Shown here: in pieces, positions 28,606-35,251 of the stretch
Position numbering within the stretch: position 1 is the stretch's first letter
Layout: every line of letters starts with the position of its first letter
Assembly (NCBI GenBank): GCA_936924635.1
Contig: CAKZHP010000130.1
Span: forward strand, 1-35,251
Direction of reading: 5' to 3'
DNA from: an uncultured Propionibacteriaceae bacterium
Lineage (GTDB): Bacteria; Actinomycetota; Actinomycetes; Propionibacteriales; Propionibacteriaceae
Length of the DNA: 35,251 bases
Translations under genes and position numbers: made by a program
The notes under the pieces: model-generated
The model's database searches: none
What the model was told of the DNA's origin: nothing
The model's input: the letters and a program-made list of their open reading frames with translations, nothing else

Positions 28606-29202
28606 ATCAACTACAGAAGACTTGGTGGCCAGCACGTGCAGCTCGTTGTACGGGAAGTGGAGGCCCACCCGCCTCGGGAACGGGAACGACTCCCACGCGG
28701 TGGCCTGCAGACCCACGCTGTGCGCGAACCGCACCAGGTCTGGCCCGTCGTAGAACTGCACGTGGGTGGCGTCTGTCGCGTACCCCTTCTCCTGCGGGCA
28801 GATGAAGAGCACCTTGCCGCCGGGTTTGAGGAACGGCAGGTACGACCCCACCACCTCCCGCCCCTCCTCGGTGGTCATGTGCTCGACCACGTGCGCCAGC
28901 AGGATGCTGTCGAACTCGCCCTCGCGAGCGCGCTCGCTGCCGAGGAACTCCTCGGTGGTCATGGCGTCGAGCCCCAGAGCCCGGCAGGTCTGGATCGAGT
29001 GCGGGTTGTGGTCGACGCCGAGCGAGCCGACGGGCAGGCCCGCCAGCACCCGCCCGATGCCGCAGCCCACCTCCAGCGTGCGCCCCAGGTCGTAGCGCCG
29101 CACCCGCCAGCGGTAGGGGGCCTGCACGTTCAGCAGCCGCTTCCACCACACGCCGGAGTGGGAGCGCAGCCGCTCCGCATACTCGATGCCCTCGGTGCTC
29201 AT
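28603..29202 (-). CDS. Class I SAM-dependent methyltransferase
   Basis: This 199-residue protein has SAM-binding motif I LEVGCGIGRVLA (about residues 43-54). An acidic residue at the end of strand 2 follows (LGVDHNPHSI), then motif IV region DSILLAHVVEHM and LKPGGKVLFICP as motif VI. This fits the Methyltransf_11/23 type. The target, which could be a small molecule, sugar or lipid, cannot be read. ATG 29202 has no Shine-Dalgarno; TACGCT ends 8 nt upstream. It is divergent from the DUF2332 gene. Confidence 0.85.
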   Translation of the reverse strand: MSTEGIEYAERLRSHSGVWWKRLLNVQAPYRWRVRRYDLGRTLEVGCGIGRVLAGLPVGSLGVDHNPHSIQTCRALGLDAMTTEEFLGSERAREGEFDSILLAHVVEHMTTEEGREVVGSYLPFLKPGGKVLFICPQEKGYATDATHVQFYDGPDLVRFAHSVGLQATAWESFPFPRRVGLHFPYNELHVLATKSSVVD

Positions 29203-29210
29203 GGCAGGCG

Positions 29211-29216
29211 AGCGTA
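29211..29216 (-). promoter_or_regulatory. Candidate leaderless -10 of the methyltransferase gene
   Basis: TACGCT (minus strand), the same hexamer as before sppA, ends 8 nt before ATG 29202. The spacing is one base longer than at the other sites. Confidence 0.3.
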
Positions 29217-29270
29217 GTGGGCGGCACCGAGACCCCGTGCCACGATGCCCGGCAGCACGGAAGGAGCCCC

Positions 29271-30251
29271 ATGAAGACCACGCAGTTCTTCGCCGAGGCG
29301 TCCATCAGCGACCTGTACGCCTCGTTCGCCGACGACGTCGCCCCCACCTCCCCGGCCTGGGAGCGGGTGTGCCGCCGCGTCGCGGCGACACCCGAGCTGC
29401 AGGCGCTCCTCGACACCCTCCCCGGCCCGAAGCGCCAGCCCAATCTCTTCCTGGCCGCCCTGCGCTTCCACGGCGGCCCGCAGGACGACGAGCCTGGTCT
29501 CACCCGCTGGGTCGCCGATCACTGGCCGGCGCTGGAGCAGACCATCCTCTCCCGCCACACGCAGACCAACGAGGTCGGTCGTTGCGCGGTCCTGGCCCCG
29601 GTGCTGGCGTCCGTCCCCCAACCGGTCGCCCTGCTCGAGGTCGGCATGTCGGCGGGCCTGTGCCTGTTCCCCGACCTGTACGACTACACCTGGCTCTCCC
29701 CGGGCGACCCTCGCCCGGCCCCCGACGGCTCCATCGTCTGCGAGGTCACCGGCGACCGCCTCCCCCTCGCGGTGCCAGAGGTGGCCTGGCGGGGTGGCAT
29801 CGACCAGAACCCGCTCGATCCCGCCGACCCCGACGACGCCCGCTGGCTGCGCTCGCTGGTCTGGCCCGGCGAGACCGTACGCGAGGAGCGGCTCGCCGCG
29901 TGCCTGTCGCGGGTCGCGGGCCACGACCTCGTACGGATCGCCGGTGACGCCACCGACGCGCTGCCCGACCTGGTGGCCCAGGTGCCCGCAGGCCTCACGG
30001 TCGTGGTGCAGCACTCGGCCGTGCTCGCCTACCTGCCCGAGGAGCAGCGCCGGCGCCACCTGGCCCTGCTCGACGAGCTGGGCGTGCACTGGGTCACCAA
30101 CGAGGGCGTACGCGTCGTGGAGCCCGTGCGGCGCAGGCTGCCGGCCGGCTTCGAGGACGACCCACGATCGTCGTTCGTGCTGGCCCTCGACGGCGAGCCG
30201 CTGGCCCGGGTGGGCCAGCACGGCGCCTGGCTGGAGTGGCTCGGGGCCTGA
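29271..30251 (+). CDS. DUF2332 family protein
   Basis: This 326-residue protein is of the DUF2332 family, which is widespread in actinobacteria and has no established function that I know of. The family hallmark EVGMSAGLCLFPDLYDY (about residues 121-137) resembles a methyltransferase nucleotide-binding loop. GGIDQNPLDP and the QHSAVLAYLP segment are also typical. No signal peptide or membrane segment is seen. ATG 29271 is well supported by AAGGAG. It is a single-gene unit, divergent from the methyltransferase and convergent with serC (6 nt between stops). Confidence 0.85.
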   Translation: MKTTQFFAEASISDLYASFADDVAPTSPAWERVCRRVAATPELQALLDTLPGPKRQPNLFLAALRFHGGPQDDEPGLTRWVADHWPALEQTILSRHTQTNEVGRCAVLAPVLASVPQPVALLEVGMSAGLCLFPDLYDYTWLSPGDPRPAPDGSIVCEVTGDRLPLAVPEVAWRGGIDQNPLDPADPDDARWLRSLVWPGETVREERLAACLSRVAGHDLVRIAGDATDALPDLVAQVPAGLTVVVQHSAVLAYLPEEQRRRHLALLDELGVHWVTNEGVRVVEPVRRRLPAGFEDDPRSSFVLALDGEPLARVGQHGAWLEWLGA

Positions 30252-30257
30252 GCCCGG

Positions 30258-31337
30258 TCAGCCGTGCTTGCGGGCGAAGTCGTCCATGAAGCCGATCAGG
30301 GCGTCGACGCCGGCACGCGGCATCGCGTTGTAGATGCTCGCGCGCAGACCGCCGACCGAGCGGTGGCCGGCGAGATTCCACAGGCCCGCCTCCTGGGCCT
30401 GCGACACGAACTGCTTGTCGAGGCTCGGGTCGCGCAGCAGGAACGGCACGTTCATGATCGAACGGCTCTCGACCTCGACCGGGTTGGAGTAGAAGTCGTG
30501 GCCGTCGATGTAGTCGTAGAGCGCGCCGGCCTTCTCCCGGTTGAGACGGCCCAGGCCCTCGGTGCCTCCCTGCCGCTCGACCCAGGACAGGGTCTTGCCG
30601 AGCAGGTAGATCGCGAACGTGGGCGGGGTGTTCAGCATGGAGTCGGCCTCCGCCATGGCGGCCCACTCCAGGATGCTCGGGGTCTCGGCGCGGGCGCGGC
30701 CCAGCAGGTCCTTGCGCACCACGACCAGGCACATGCCGGCCGGCCCCAGGTTCTTCTGCGTGCCGGCGAAGATCACGCCGAACCGGGAGACGTCGACCGG
30801 CTGCGACAGGATCATTGAGCTCATGTCGGCCACCAGCGGCACCTCGACCTGCGGCACGTACGGGAAGGCGACACCGCCGATGGTCTCGTTCGGGGTGTAG
30901 TGGAGGTACGCGGCGTCGCTCGGCACCGTGTACGAGCCCTCGGCCGGCGTGGTGGTGTAGCCGGATGGCGCCTCGTCGGCGACCACCTGCACGTCCACCC
31001 CGTACTTGCCGGCCTCGCTGATGGCCTTGGTCGACCACTGGCCGGTGTTGAGGAACGCGACGGTGTCACCAGGCTTCGTGAGGTTCATGGGGATGGCGGC
31101 GAACTGCCCCATCGCGCCGCCCTGGAGGAACAGCACGGCGTAGTCGTCGGGCACGCCCATCACCGAGCGGAGACGCGTCTCGGTGTCGGCCGCGCACTCG
31201 ACGAACGCCTTGCCGCGGTGCGACACCTCCATCACCGACATGCCCGAGCCCTGCCAGTCGGTGAGCTCGTCGCGGGCCTCCTCCAGCACCCCGAGCGGCA
31301 TCACGGCGGGACCGGCGGAGAAGTTGTAGACGCGCAC
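30258..31337 (-). CDS. serC: Phosphoserine aminotransferase
   Basis: SerC (359 aa) is a PLP enzyme converting 3-phosphohydroxypyruvate and glutamate to phosphoserine in serine biosynthesis. It starts YNFSAGPAVMP, has the SVMEVSHRGKAF segment, Trp101 (which stacks on PLP), the ADMSS Asp171, and PLP-Lys195 (AGTQKNLGPAG). This is the type found in proteobacteria and Bacillus, not the sequence-divergent SerC of Mycobacterium. GTG 31337 is the start. Either AGGAT acts as Shine-Dalgarno, or TAGGAT ending 6 nt upstream is a leaderless -10. No other serine-pathway gene is adjacent. Confidence 0.95.
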   Translation of the reverse strand: MRVYNFSAGPAVMPLGVLEEARDELTDWQGSGMSVMEVSHRGKAFVECAADTETRLRSVMGVPDDYAVLFLQGGAMGQFAAIPMNLTKPGDTVAFLNTGQWSTKAISEAGKYGVDVQVVADEAPSGYTTTPAEGSYTVPSDAAYLHYTPNETIGGVAFPYVPQVEVPLVADMSSMILSQPVDVSRFGVIFAGTQKNLGPAGMCLVVVRKDLLGRARAETPSILEWAAMAEADSMLNTPPTFAIYLLGKTLSWVERQGGTEGLGRLNREKAGALYDYIDGHDFYSNPVEVESRSIMNVPFLLRDPSLDKQFVSQAQEAGLWNLAGHRSVGGLRASIYNAMPRAGVDALIGFMDDFARKHG

Positions 31338-31343
31338 GCCGTC

Positions 31344-31349
31344 ATCCTA
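31344..31349 (-). promoter_or_regulatory. Candidate leaderless -10 of serC
   Basis: TAGGAT (minus strand) ends 6 nt before the GTG at 31337. It matches TAnnnT with four of six TATAAT bases. Confidence 0.45.
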
Positions 31350-31382
31350 GATCGGCCCCCTGGCCGCCGCCGGGCTGGGCCG

Positions 31383-31388
31383 TAGTCT
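31383..31388 (+). promoter_or_regulatory. Candidate -10 for the SDR gene
   Basis: TAGTCT lies 27 nt upstream of ATG 31416, which would give a short leader of about 20 nt carrying the AGAGGAG ribosome-binding site. No convincing -35 is visible. Confidence 0.3.
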
Positions 31389-31415
31389 GTCGCGGACGCC
31401 AGAGAGGAGAGCGCG

Positions 31416-32273
31416 ATGACTCGCACCATCGTCGTCACCGGGGGCAGCGACGGGGTGGGCGCGGCCGCGGCACGCGCCCTGGCGGGGCAGCCTGGGGCCG
31501 AGGTCGTCGTCGTGGGCAGGTCTGCGGAGAAGACGGCCGCCGTGGCGCGGAAGACCGGAGCCGAGCACCACCTGTGCGACTTCTCGAGCCTGCGGCAGGT
31601 GCGCGAGCTGGCCGCCACCCTGGCGGCGCGGCACCCCCGGATCGACGTGCTGTGCAGCAACGCCGGCGCGATCTTCTCGCGTCGGGAGGTGACCGAGGAC
31701 GGCTTCGAGCGCACCCTGCAGGTCAACCACCTCGCCCCGTTCTTGCTCACCGAGAGCCTGCTCCCCCAGCTGCGGGCTGGCGACGGCGTCGTGGTGAGCA
31801 CCGCCTCGGCCGCCGCTCGCGTCGGTCGCATCGACCTGAACGACCTCGGGCTCAGCCGCCGCTGGTCACCGATGCGGGCGTACGCGGCCTCGAAGCTCAT
31901 GAACCTGGTCGCGGTGCGTGGACTGGTGCGCCGCTACGCCGCCGAGGGCATCTCCGCCGTCGCCCTCCACCCCGGCGTGGTCGCGTCCGGCTTCTGGCGC
32001 TCCGACGGCGGCATGATGGCGAGGTTGCTGTCGCTGCCGCTCGTCGACCGGTTCTCCGTCACGCCCGACGAGGGGGCCGACACCCTGGTCTGGCTGGCGC
32101 GGGGCCGGGCAGGCGTGGACTGGCGGCCGGGAGAGATGTACGGCCGACGGACCCCCATGATGTTGCCAGAGCAGGCGCGTGACGACGCCTTCGTCGACCG
32201 GTTCTACGAGGCCAGCACCCTGCTGGTCTCCTCTCAGCTCCGTTCGATGGTCCCGCTGGTGCGGGAGCGGTAG
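31416..32273 (+). CDS. Short-chain dehydrogenase/reductase
   Basis: This 285-residue protein has a classical SDR Rossmann fold. The cofactor loop TGGSDGVG is at residues 8-15. SNAG (81-84) stands in the place of the usual NNAG. N104, S129/S131 and the catalytic YAASK (Tyr156, Lys160) complete the active site. R35 after strand 2 suggests NADP(H). It resembles retinol-dehydrogenase/protochlorophyllide-reductase-like SDRs; substrate is unknown. ATG 31416 is preceded by AGAGGAG. Its last 40 nt overlap the 3' end of the TetR gene on the other strand. Confidence 0.9.
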   Translation: MTRTIVVTGGSDGVGAAAARALAGQPGAEVVVVGRSAEKTAAVARKTGAEHHLCDFSSLRQVRELAATLAARHPRIDVLCSNAGAIFSRREVTEDGFERTLQVNHLAPFLLTESLLPQLRAGDGVVVSTASAAARVGRIDLNDLGLSRRWSPMRAYAASKLMNLVAVRGLVRRYAAEGISAVALHPGVVASGFWRSDGGMMARLLSLPLVDRFSVTPDEGADTLVWLARGRAGVDWRPGEMYGRRTPMMLPEQARDDAFVDRFYEASTLLVSSQLRSMVPLVRER

Positions 32274-32845
32274 GCGAGGAACACCGCCCCGATGTGCCGC
32301 TCGAAGTCCGCGTCGTTGCCGATGCCGAAGATCAGCTCGATGGTGACGTACCCGTGCACCATGGCCCACAGGCTGTGGACCACCGACGCCGTGTCCTGAC
32401 CGCGGAACACGCCCGTGTCCTGCAGCCGGCCCACCACGTCGAGCAGCAGCGTGTTCTCCGACGGCGCCATCAGCTCGCCCTCCCGGCTGCGAGTCAGCAT
32501 CGCCCCAGAGCCGAACATCACCTTGAACAGCTCGGGGTTCGCCAGTGCCCACGCGCGGTAGGACGTGCCTAGAGCCTTGGCGTCGACGATCAGGTTCTCG
32601 CCGTGCACCGCGTCCTGCTGGGCCTGGATGAAGCTCCGGCGGGCCCGGTCGAGCACCGTGCTCACCAAGGCATCCTTGCCGCCGAACATCACGTAGATCG
32701 CGTTGGTGGACGTGCCCGCGGCGGACGCCAGCGCCCGCAGCGACAACCGCTCCACACCGCCGTCGGACAGCATCCGAGCGGCCTCGGTGAGGATCTCCTC
32801 CCGAAGGGCGTCGTCGTAGGTCTTTGGCCGCGGCACGTACGTCAT
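32234..32845 (-). CDS. TetR/AcrR-family transcriptional regulator
   Basis: This protein of about 203 residues has an N-terminal TetR DNA-binding domain: helix-turn-helix LSLRALASAAGTSTNAIYVMFGGKDAL at about residues 34-60. A ligand-binding/dimerisation C-terminal domain follows (TetR_C-like, with MVHGYVTIEL). The start is uncertain. ATG 32845 has GAGAG upstream. GTG 32836 is preceded by GATAAT at 7 nt (leaderless) and would give PRPKTYDD at the N-terminus. The gene converges with and overlaps the SDR gene by 40 nt. Regulating that SDR is a reasonable guess but unproven. Confidence 0.88.
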   Translation of the reverse strand: MTYVPRPKTYDDALREEILTEAARMLSDGGVERLSLRALASAAGTSTNAIYVMFGGKDALVSTVLDRARRSFIQAQQDAVHGENLIVDAKALGTSYRAWALANPELFKVMFGSGAMLTRSREGELMAPSENTLLLDVVGRLQDTGVFRGQDTASVVHSLWAMVHGYVTIELIFGIGNDADFERHIGAVFLAYRSRTSGTIERS

Positions 32846-33007
32846 TATCAGCACTCTCGCTGTACGGCCCGTCCCCCGAGGTGAGGCCGAGACGGGGACT
32901 GCACCCGCGCCCGGGTGTGGCCAGACCGTACCGGCCGGGCACGGGCGCCCGCCTGCTCCCCCGGGACACCCTTCGTGCCCTCAGGATCTGCGCCCGCCGG
33001 GCACCCG

Positions 33008-33013
33008 TAGGAT
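33008..33013 (+). promoter_or_regulatory. Candidate leaderless -10 of the Nudix-kinase gene
   Basis: TAGGAT ends 7 nt before GTG 33021, the start favoured from protein alignment. It is the same hexamer as before serC. Confidence 0.45.
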
Positions 33014-33020
33014 GCCCCCC

Positions 33021-33914
33021 GTGGCAGCCCCGACGGTCCTGGTGGCGGCGGTGGTGGTCTGGGACGAGGAGGGCCGGGTGCTGACGGTGCGCAAGCGAGG
33101 CACGCGCCGGTTCATGCTCCCGGGCGGCAAGCCCGAGCCGGGTGAGGCCCTGCGGGCGACGGCCGCGAGGGAGCTCGCCGAGGAGACCGGGCTCGCGGTC
33201 CTGGCCGCGGGCCTGGACGACTGGGGCATGCACGAGTCGGCCGCGGCGAACGAGCCGGGCCACACCGTCCGCGCGCAGGTCTTCGCCTGGCCGGGCCCCG
33301 TAGCGAGCGCTGCGGCCGCGGCCGAGATCGAGGAGGCGCGCTGGCTGGACCCGCGCCGGCCGTCGGGTGACCTGGCACCGCTGCTGGTCGACCTGCTGCC
33401 CAGGATCGCCGAAGGCGCCGAGGGCGCCACCCGGCCGACGCTCACGTTGTTCTGCGGGCTGCCGGGGGCTGGCAAGTCCACGCTGGCCCGGCGGCTGGAG
33501 GGCGAGGGGCGGGGTGTCCGGCTGGCGACCGACGAGTGGCAGCACGCCATCGGGATCGCGCCCGAGGACACGGCTGCTCACGAACGGCTGCAGCGGGTCC
33601 TGTACGGGCACGCGCTGGACCTGCTCGTACGGGGCGTGGACGTGATCCTGGAGGACGGGCTCTGGACCGCCGCCGAGCGGGCCGAGAAGCTCGCCGACGC
33701 CCGGCGGGCGGGGGCACGGGTGGAGCTGCACGTGCTCGACCTCCCCGTCGAGGTGCTCTGGCAGCGGCTCGAGCGCCGCAACGCCGCGGCTCGGGCCGGC
33801 GACTACCCGATGACCCGCGCCGAGCTGGACTGGGCCGCGGGGGTGTTCGAGCGGCCGACGAGAGACGAGCTCACGCTCGCCGACGAGGTGAGGCACCACG
33901 GAGAGGACGCATGA
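33021..33914 (+). CDS. Nudix hydrolase fused to a P-loop kinase
   Basis: This is a 297-residue two-domain protein. Residues 1-130 are a Nudix hydrolase with a complete Nudix box at 36-58 (G-x5-E-x7-REL-AEE-TGL). Residues 138-297 are a P-loop kinase of the AAA_33/polynucleotide-kinase-like type: Walker A GLPGAGKST at 146-154, putative catalytic Asp171 in ATDEW, and a lid-like RLERRN near the C-terminus. Substrates are unknown; Nudix enzymes hydrolyse nucleoside-diphosphate compounds and the kinase part may phosphorylate a nucleotide, nucleic-acid end or small molecule. GTG 33021 is chosen over ATG 33012 because TAGGAT sits 7 nt before it. Its stop overlaps the ATG of a broken phosphatase gene. 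Confidence 0.85.
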   Translation: MAAPTVLVAAVVVWDEEGRVLTVRKRGTRRFMLPGGKPEPGEALRATAARELAEETGLAVLAAGLDDWGMHESAAANEPGHTVRAQVFAWPGPVASAAAAAEIEEARWLDPRRPSGDLAPLLVDLLPRIAEGAEGATRPTLTLFCGLPGAGKSTLARRLEGEGRGVRLATDEWQHAIGIAPEDTAAHERLQRVLYGHALDLLVRGVDVILEDGLWTAAERAEKLADARRAGARVELHVLDLPVEVLWQRLERRNAAARAGDYPMTRAELDWAAGVFERPTRDELTLADEVRHHGEDA

Positions 33915-34347
33915 CCGAGCCCGGTCGTTGGTCGCTCGAGACCCCCGGTGTCGTCGAGCTTCCCGGCGGCCGACGTGTACCGGCGACAAGCCTGCGCCGC
34001 CGCGGTGCCGTCTCCCCGCCCGACCAAGGGGTGTACCTCCTGGGCCGTGATCCCGGCCTCCCGTAGCCGTACCGCTGGGTGCGCTGGCGCGACCTCGGTC
34101 TCCCGTCGTCGACCGACGACGCGCTGGAGGCGCTGCAGGATACGTACGCCCGCGCCGAGAGCCAGCGCCTAGAGATCGGCTGCGGGGCGGGGTCGGTCGC
34201 ACGGGGACTGCCCTGGCCGTGCTGGCAGTGCTCGGTGGGGTGCGGCCGTCGGAGGCCGTCGACTGAGCGCGTGAGCACCACCGGCGGGCCGTGGAGACCG
34301 GGCGTCAGCGGCGCTGGGTCGAGCAGGTGACCACCTCGTTGCTCTGA
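33911..34347 (+). pseudogene. Protein-tyrosine-phosphatase-like pseudogene
   Basis: The frame starts at ATG 33911, overlapping the Nudix-kinase stop (ATGA). It begins like a small actinobacterial tyrosine-phosphatase-like protein and contains WVRWRDLGLPSSTDDALEAL and QRLEIGCG. It is broken three times: TAG at 34064-34066 (codon 52); loss of one base near 34184-34191 inside the Cys-x5-Arg phosphate loop (C-GGGVG-RTGTAL is restored by shifting frame); and TGA at 34264-34266 where Trp is expected. After that the frame continues AREHHRRAVETGRQRRWVEQ to TGA 34345-34347. The family assignment is from memory of the motif pattern. An intact ancestor was probably co-translated with the Nudix-kinase. 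Confidence 0.8.
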
Positions 34348-34375
34348 CGCCGCCCTGCCGCAGCCCCGGCAAGCT

Positions 34376-34972
34376 CTAGGGGCGGTGCACCGCGAGCCGG
34401 CGCTGCAGCTCGTTCCGTACGCCCGGCCACTCGTGGTCGAGGATCGAGAACACGACCGTGTCGCGCAGGGTGCCGTCGGGCATCCGCTTGTGCTGGCGCA
34501 GCACGCCGTCCTGCTTGGCACCGAGCCGCTCGATCGCCGTACGCGACTGGTGGTTGAGCCAGTGGGTGCGAAACTCGACGGCGACGCAGCCCACGCCCTC
34601 GAATGCGTGCTGCAGCAGGAGCAGCTTGGACTCGGTGTTGGTGCCGGTGCGGTGGGCGCTGGCGCGGTTCCAGGTCGAGCCGATCTCGACCCGGGAGTCG
34701 GCCTCGGCGATGTTCAAGTACGTCGTCATGCCGATCACCTGCCCGTCGCTCACCCGACGGGTCGTGAACGGGAGCATGGTGCCGCCCGCCTGCTCCGCGA
34801 GGCGGCGCTCGATCTCGGCGCGCATCTGCTCCGGCCGGGGCACCGTCGTGTACCAGAGGTTCCAGAGCTCGCCGTCACGCGTCGCCTCGACGAGCTCGTC
34901 GTGGTGGTCGGGCGACAACGGCTCCAAGACGACGAGGTCACCGGTGAGCGTGATCGGGGAGAAGAGGGTCAC
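34376..34972 (-). CDS. GNAT-family N-acetyltransferase (RimJ/RimL-like)
   Basis: This 198-residue protein is of the Acetyltransf_3 type. The start LEPLSPDHHDELVEA, GQVIGMTTYLNI, the IGSTWNRASAHRTGTNTESKLLLL segment around the acetyl-CoA loop, and VEFRTHWLNHQSRTAIERLGAKQDG are characteristic of RimJ/RimL and related acetyltransferases, which modify protein N-termini or small amines. Substrate is unknown. GTG 34972 is preferred because TACAGT ends 7 nt upstream; GTG 34981 (three codons earlier) is the alternative. It converges with the phosphatase pseudogene. Confidence 0.88.
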   Translation of the reverse strand: MTLFSPITLTGDLVVLEPLSPDHHDELVEATRDGELWNLWYTTVPRPEQMRAEIERRLAEQAGGTMLPFTTRRVSDGQVIGMTTYLNIAEADSRVEIGSTWNRASAHRTGTNTESKLLLLQHAFEGVGCVAVEFRTHWLNHQSRTAIERLGAKQDGVLRQHKRMPDGTLRDTVVFSILDHEWPGVRNELQRRLAVHRP

Positions 34973-34979
34973 GGCGGGC

Positions 34980-34985
34980 ACTGTA
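34980..34985 (-). promoter_or_regulatory. Candidate leaderless -10 of the GNAT gene
   Basis: TACAGT (minus strand; four of six TATAAT bases) ends 7 nt before GTG 34972. Confidence 0.4.
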
Positions 34986-35053
34986 GGCGGCGCGGGAGAG
35001 CCCGGCCCGTGGTTTTCCGGTGTACGGACGGGGCGCGCGCACGCTGGGCCGCG

Positions 35054-35251
35054 TCAGTCCTTCGGGCGGCGCCAGAACGCCTCGTCGTCGGGGACCGGGG
35101 GCAACAGCTTCGTGGCGGTCTCGGCCTCGCTCCACTCCCGGGCAGCCTGCCGGCGCTCCTCGGTGTCGGACTCCTCGACGGCCTTCAGCAGCTCGTCGGG
35201 CAGGGGCGAGCCGGGCACGCGTGGCGTCGCGGGGCGGGGCGGCGTCGCGGG
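35054..35251 (-). CDS. 3' end of an unidentified gene (runs off the window)
   Basis: An open frame enters from the right edge and ends at TGA (35056-35054), giving the last 65 residues of a protein. They start with a Pro-rich repeat (PATPPRPATPR), followed by a charged helical stretch (LPDELLKAVEES, then TEERRQAAREWSEAE) and the tail DDEAFWRRPKD. Third-position GC and a charged, coherent sequence support coding. I do not recognise the family. The DNA under the Pro-rich part is an 18-nt direct repeat (GGCGTCGCGGG at 35223 and 35241 on plus). The start lies outside the window. Confidence 0.65.
   Translation of the reverse strand, partial: PATPPRPATPRVPGSPLPDELLKAVEESDTEERRQAAREWSEAETATKLLPPVPDDEAFWRRPKD

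Noticed and set aside
33012..33020. ATG 33012 as the Nudix-kinase start
   Set aside because: It overlaps the TAGGAT hexamer and has no ribosome-binding site; GTG 33021 has the leaderless spacing seen at other genes.

Overview
The window is dense, very GC-rich DNA with tight, mostly operonic gene packing. It reads as the chromosome of a high-GC actinobacterium. Supporting signs are the Kdp gene order, actinobacterial-type transketolase and siderophore-interacting protein, a DtxR/IdeR-type iron box, and many start codons that lack a Shine-Dalgarno sequence but follow a TAnnnT hexamer by 6-8 nt, as in leaderless mRNAs. I cannot name the species. I saw no rRNA, tRNA, CRISPR array, insertion sequence or prophage gene.

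Layout. (1) 184-7825, plus strand: a complete kdpFABCDE operon encoding the high-affinity K+-importing P-type ATPase and its two-component regulator, including the 28-residue KdpF. (2) 7878-13573, minus strand: an oppABCDF-type peptide ABC importer with a strong hairpin between the binding-protein gene and the first permease gene. (3) 13917-15679, plus: a two-gene ABC exporter. (4) 15682-19107, minus: an EntS-like MFS exporter with a C-terminal soluble domain, and the signal peptide peptidase SppA. (5) 19246-19806, plus: a RibD-C/DHFR-like reductase, followed by about 290 bases holding a probable gene remnant and two hairpins. (6) 20099-27055, minus: transketolase, and upstream of it an iron-siderophore uptake operon (ATPase, binding lipoprotein, fused double permease, siderophore-interacting reductase). 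The operon starts at an iron box overlapping a promoter whose predicted transcript begins on the start codon. (7) 27256-29202, minus: an MFS transporter and a SAM methyltransferase. (8) 29271-31337: a DUF2332 protein convergent with phosphoserine aminotransferase. (9) 31416-32845: an SDR oxidoreductase and a TetR regulator whose 3' ends overlap. (10) 33021-35251: a Nudix/P-loop-kinase fusion, a broken protein-tyrosine-phosphatase gene translationally coupled to it, a GNAT acetyltransferase, and the 3' end of an unidentified gene.

Most of the window is ordinary transport and central metabolism. I did not find a convincing new multi-gene system. The points most worth a second look are the iron-box/leaderless promoter at 27055-27091, the Nudix-kinase plus dead phosphatase cluster at 33021-34347, the repeated leaderless-start signature, and the remnant frame at 19823-19996.
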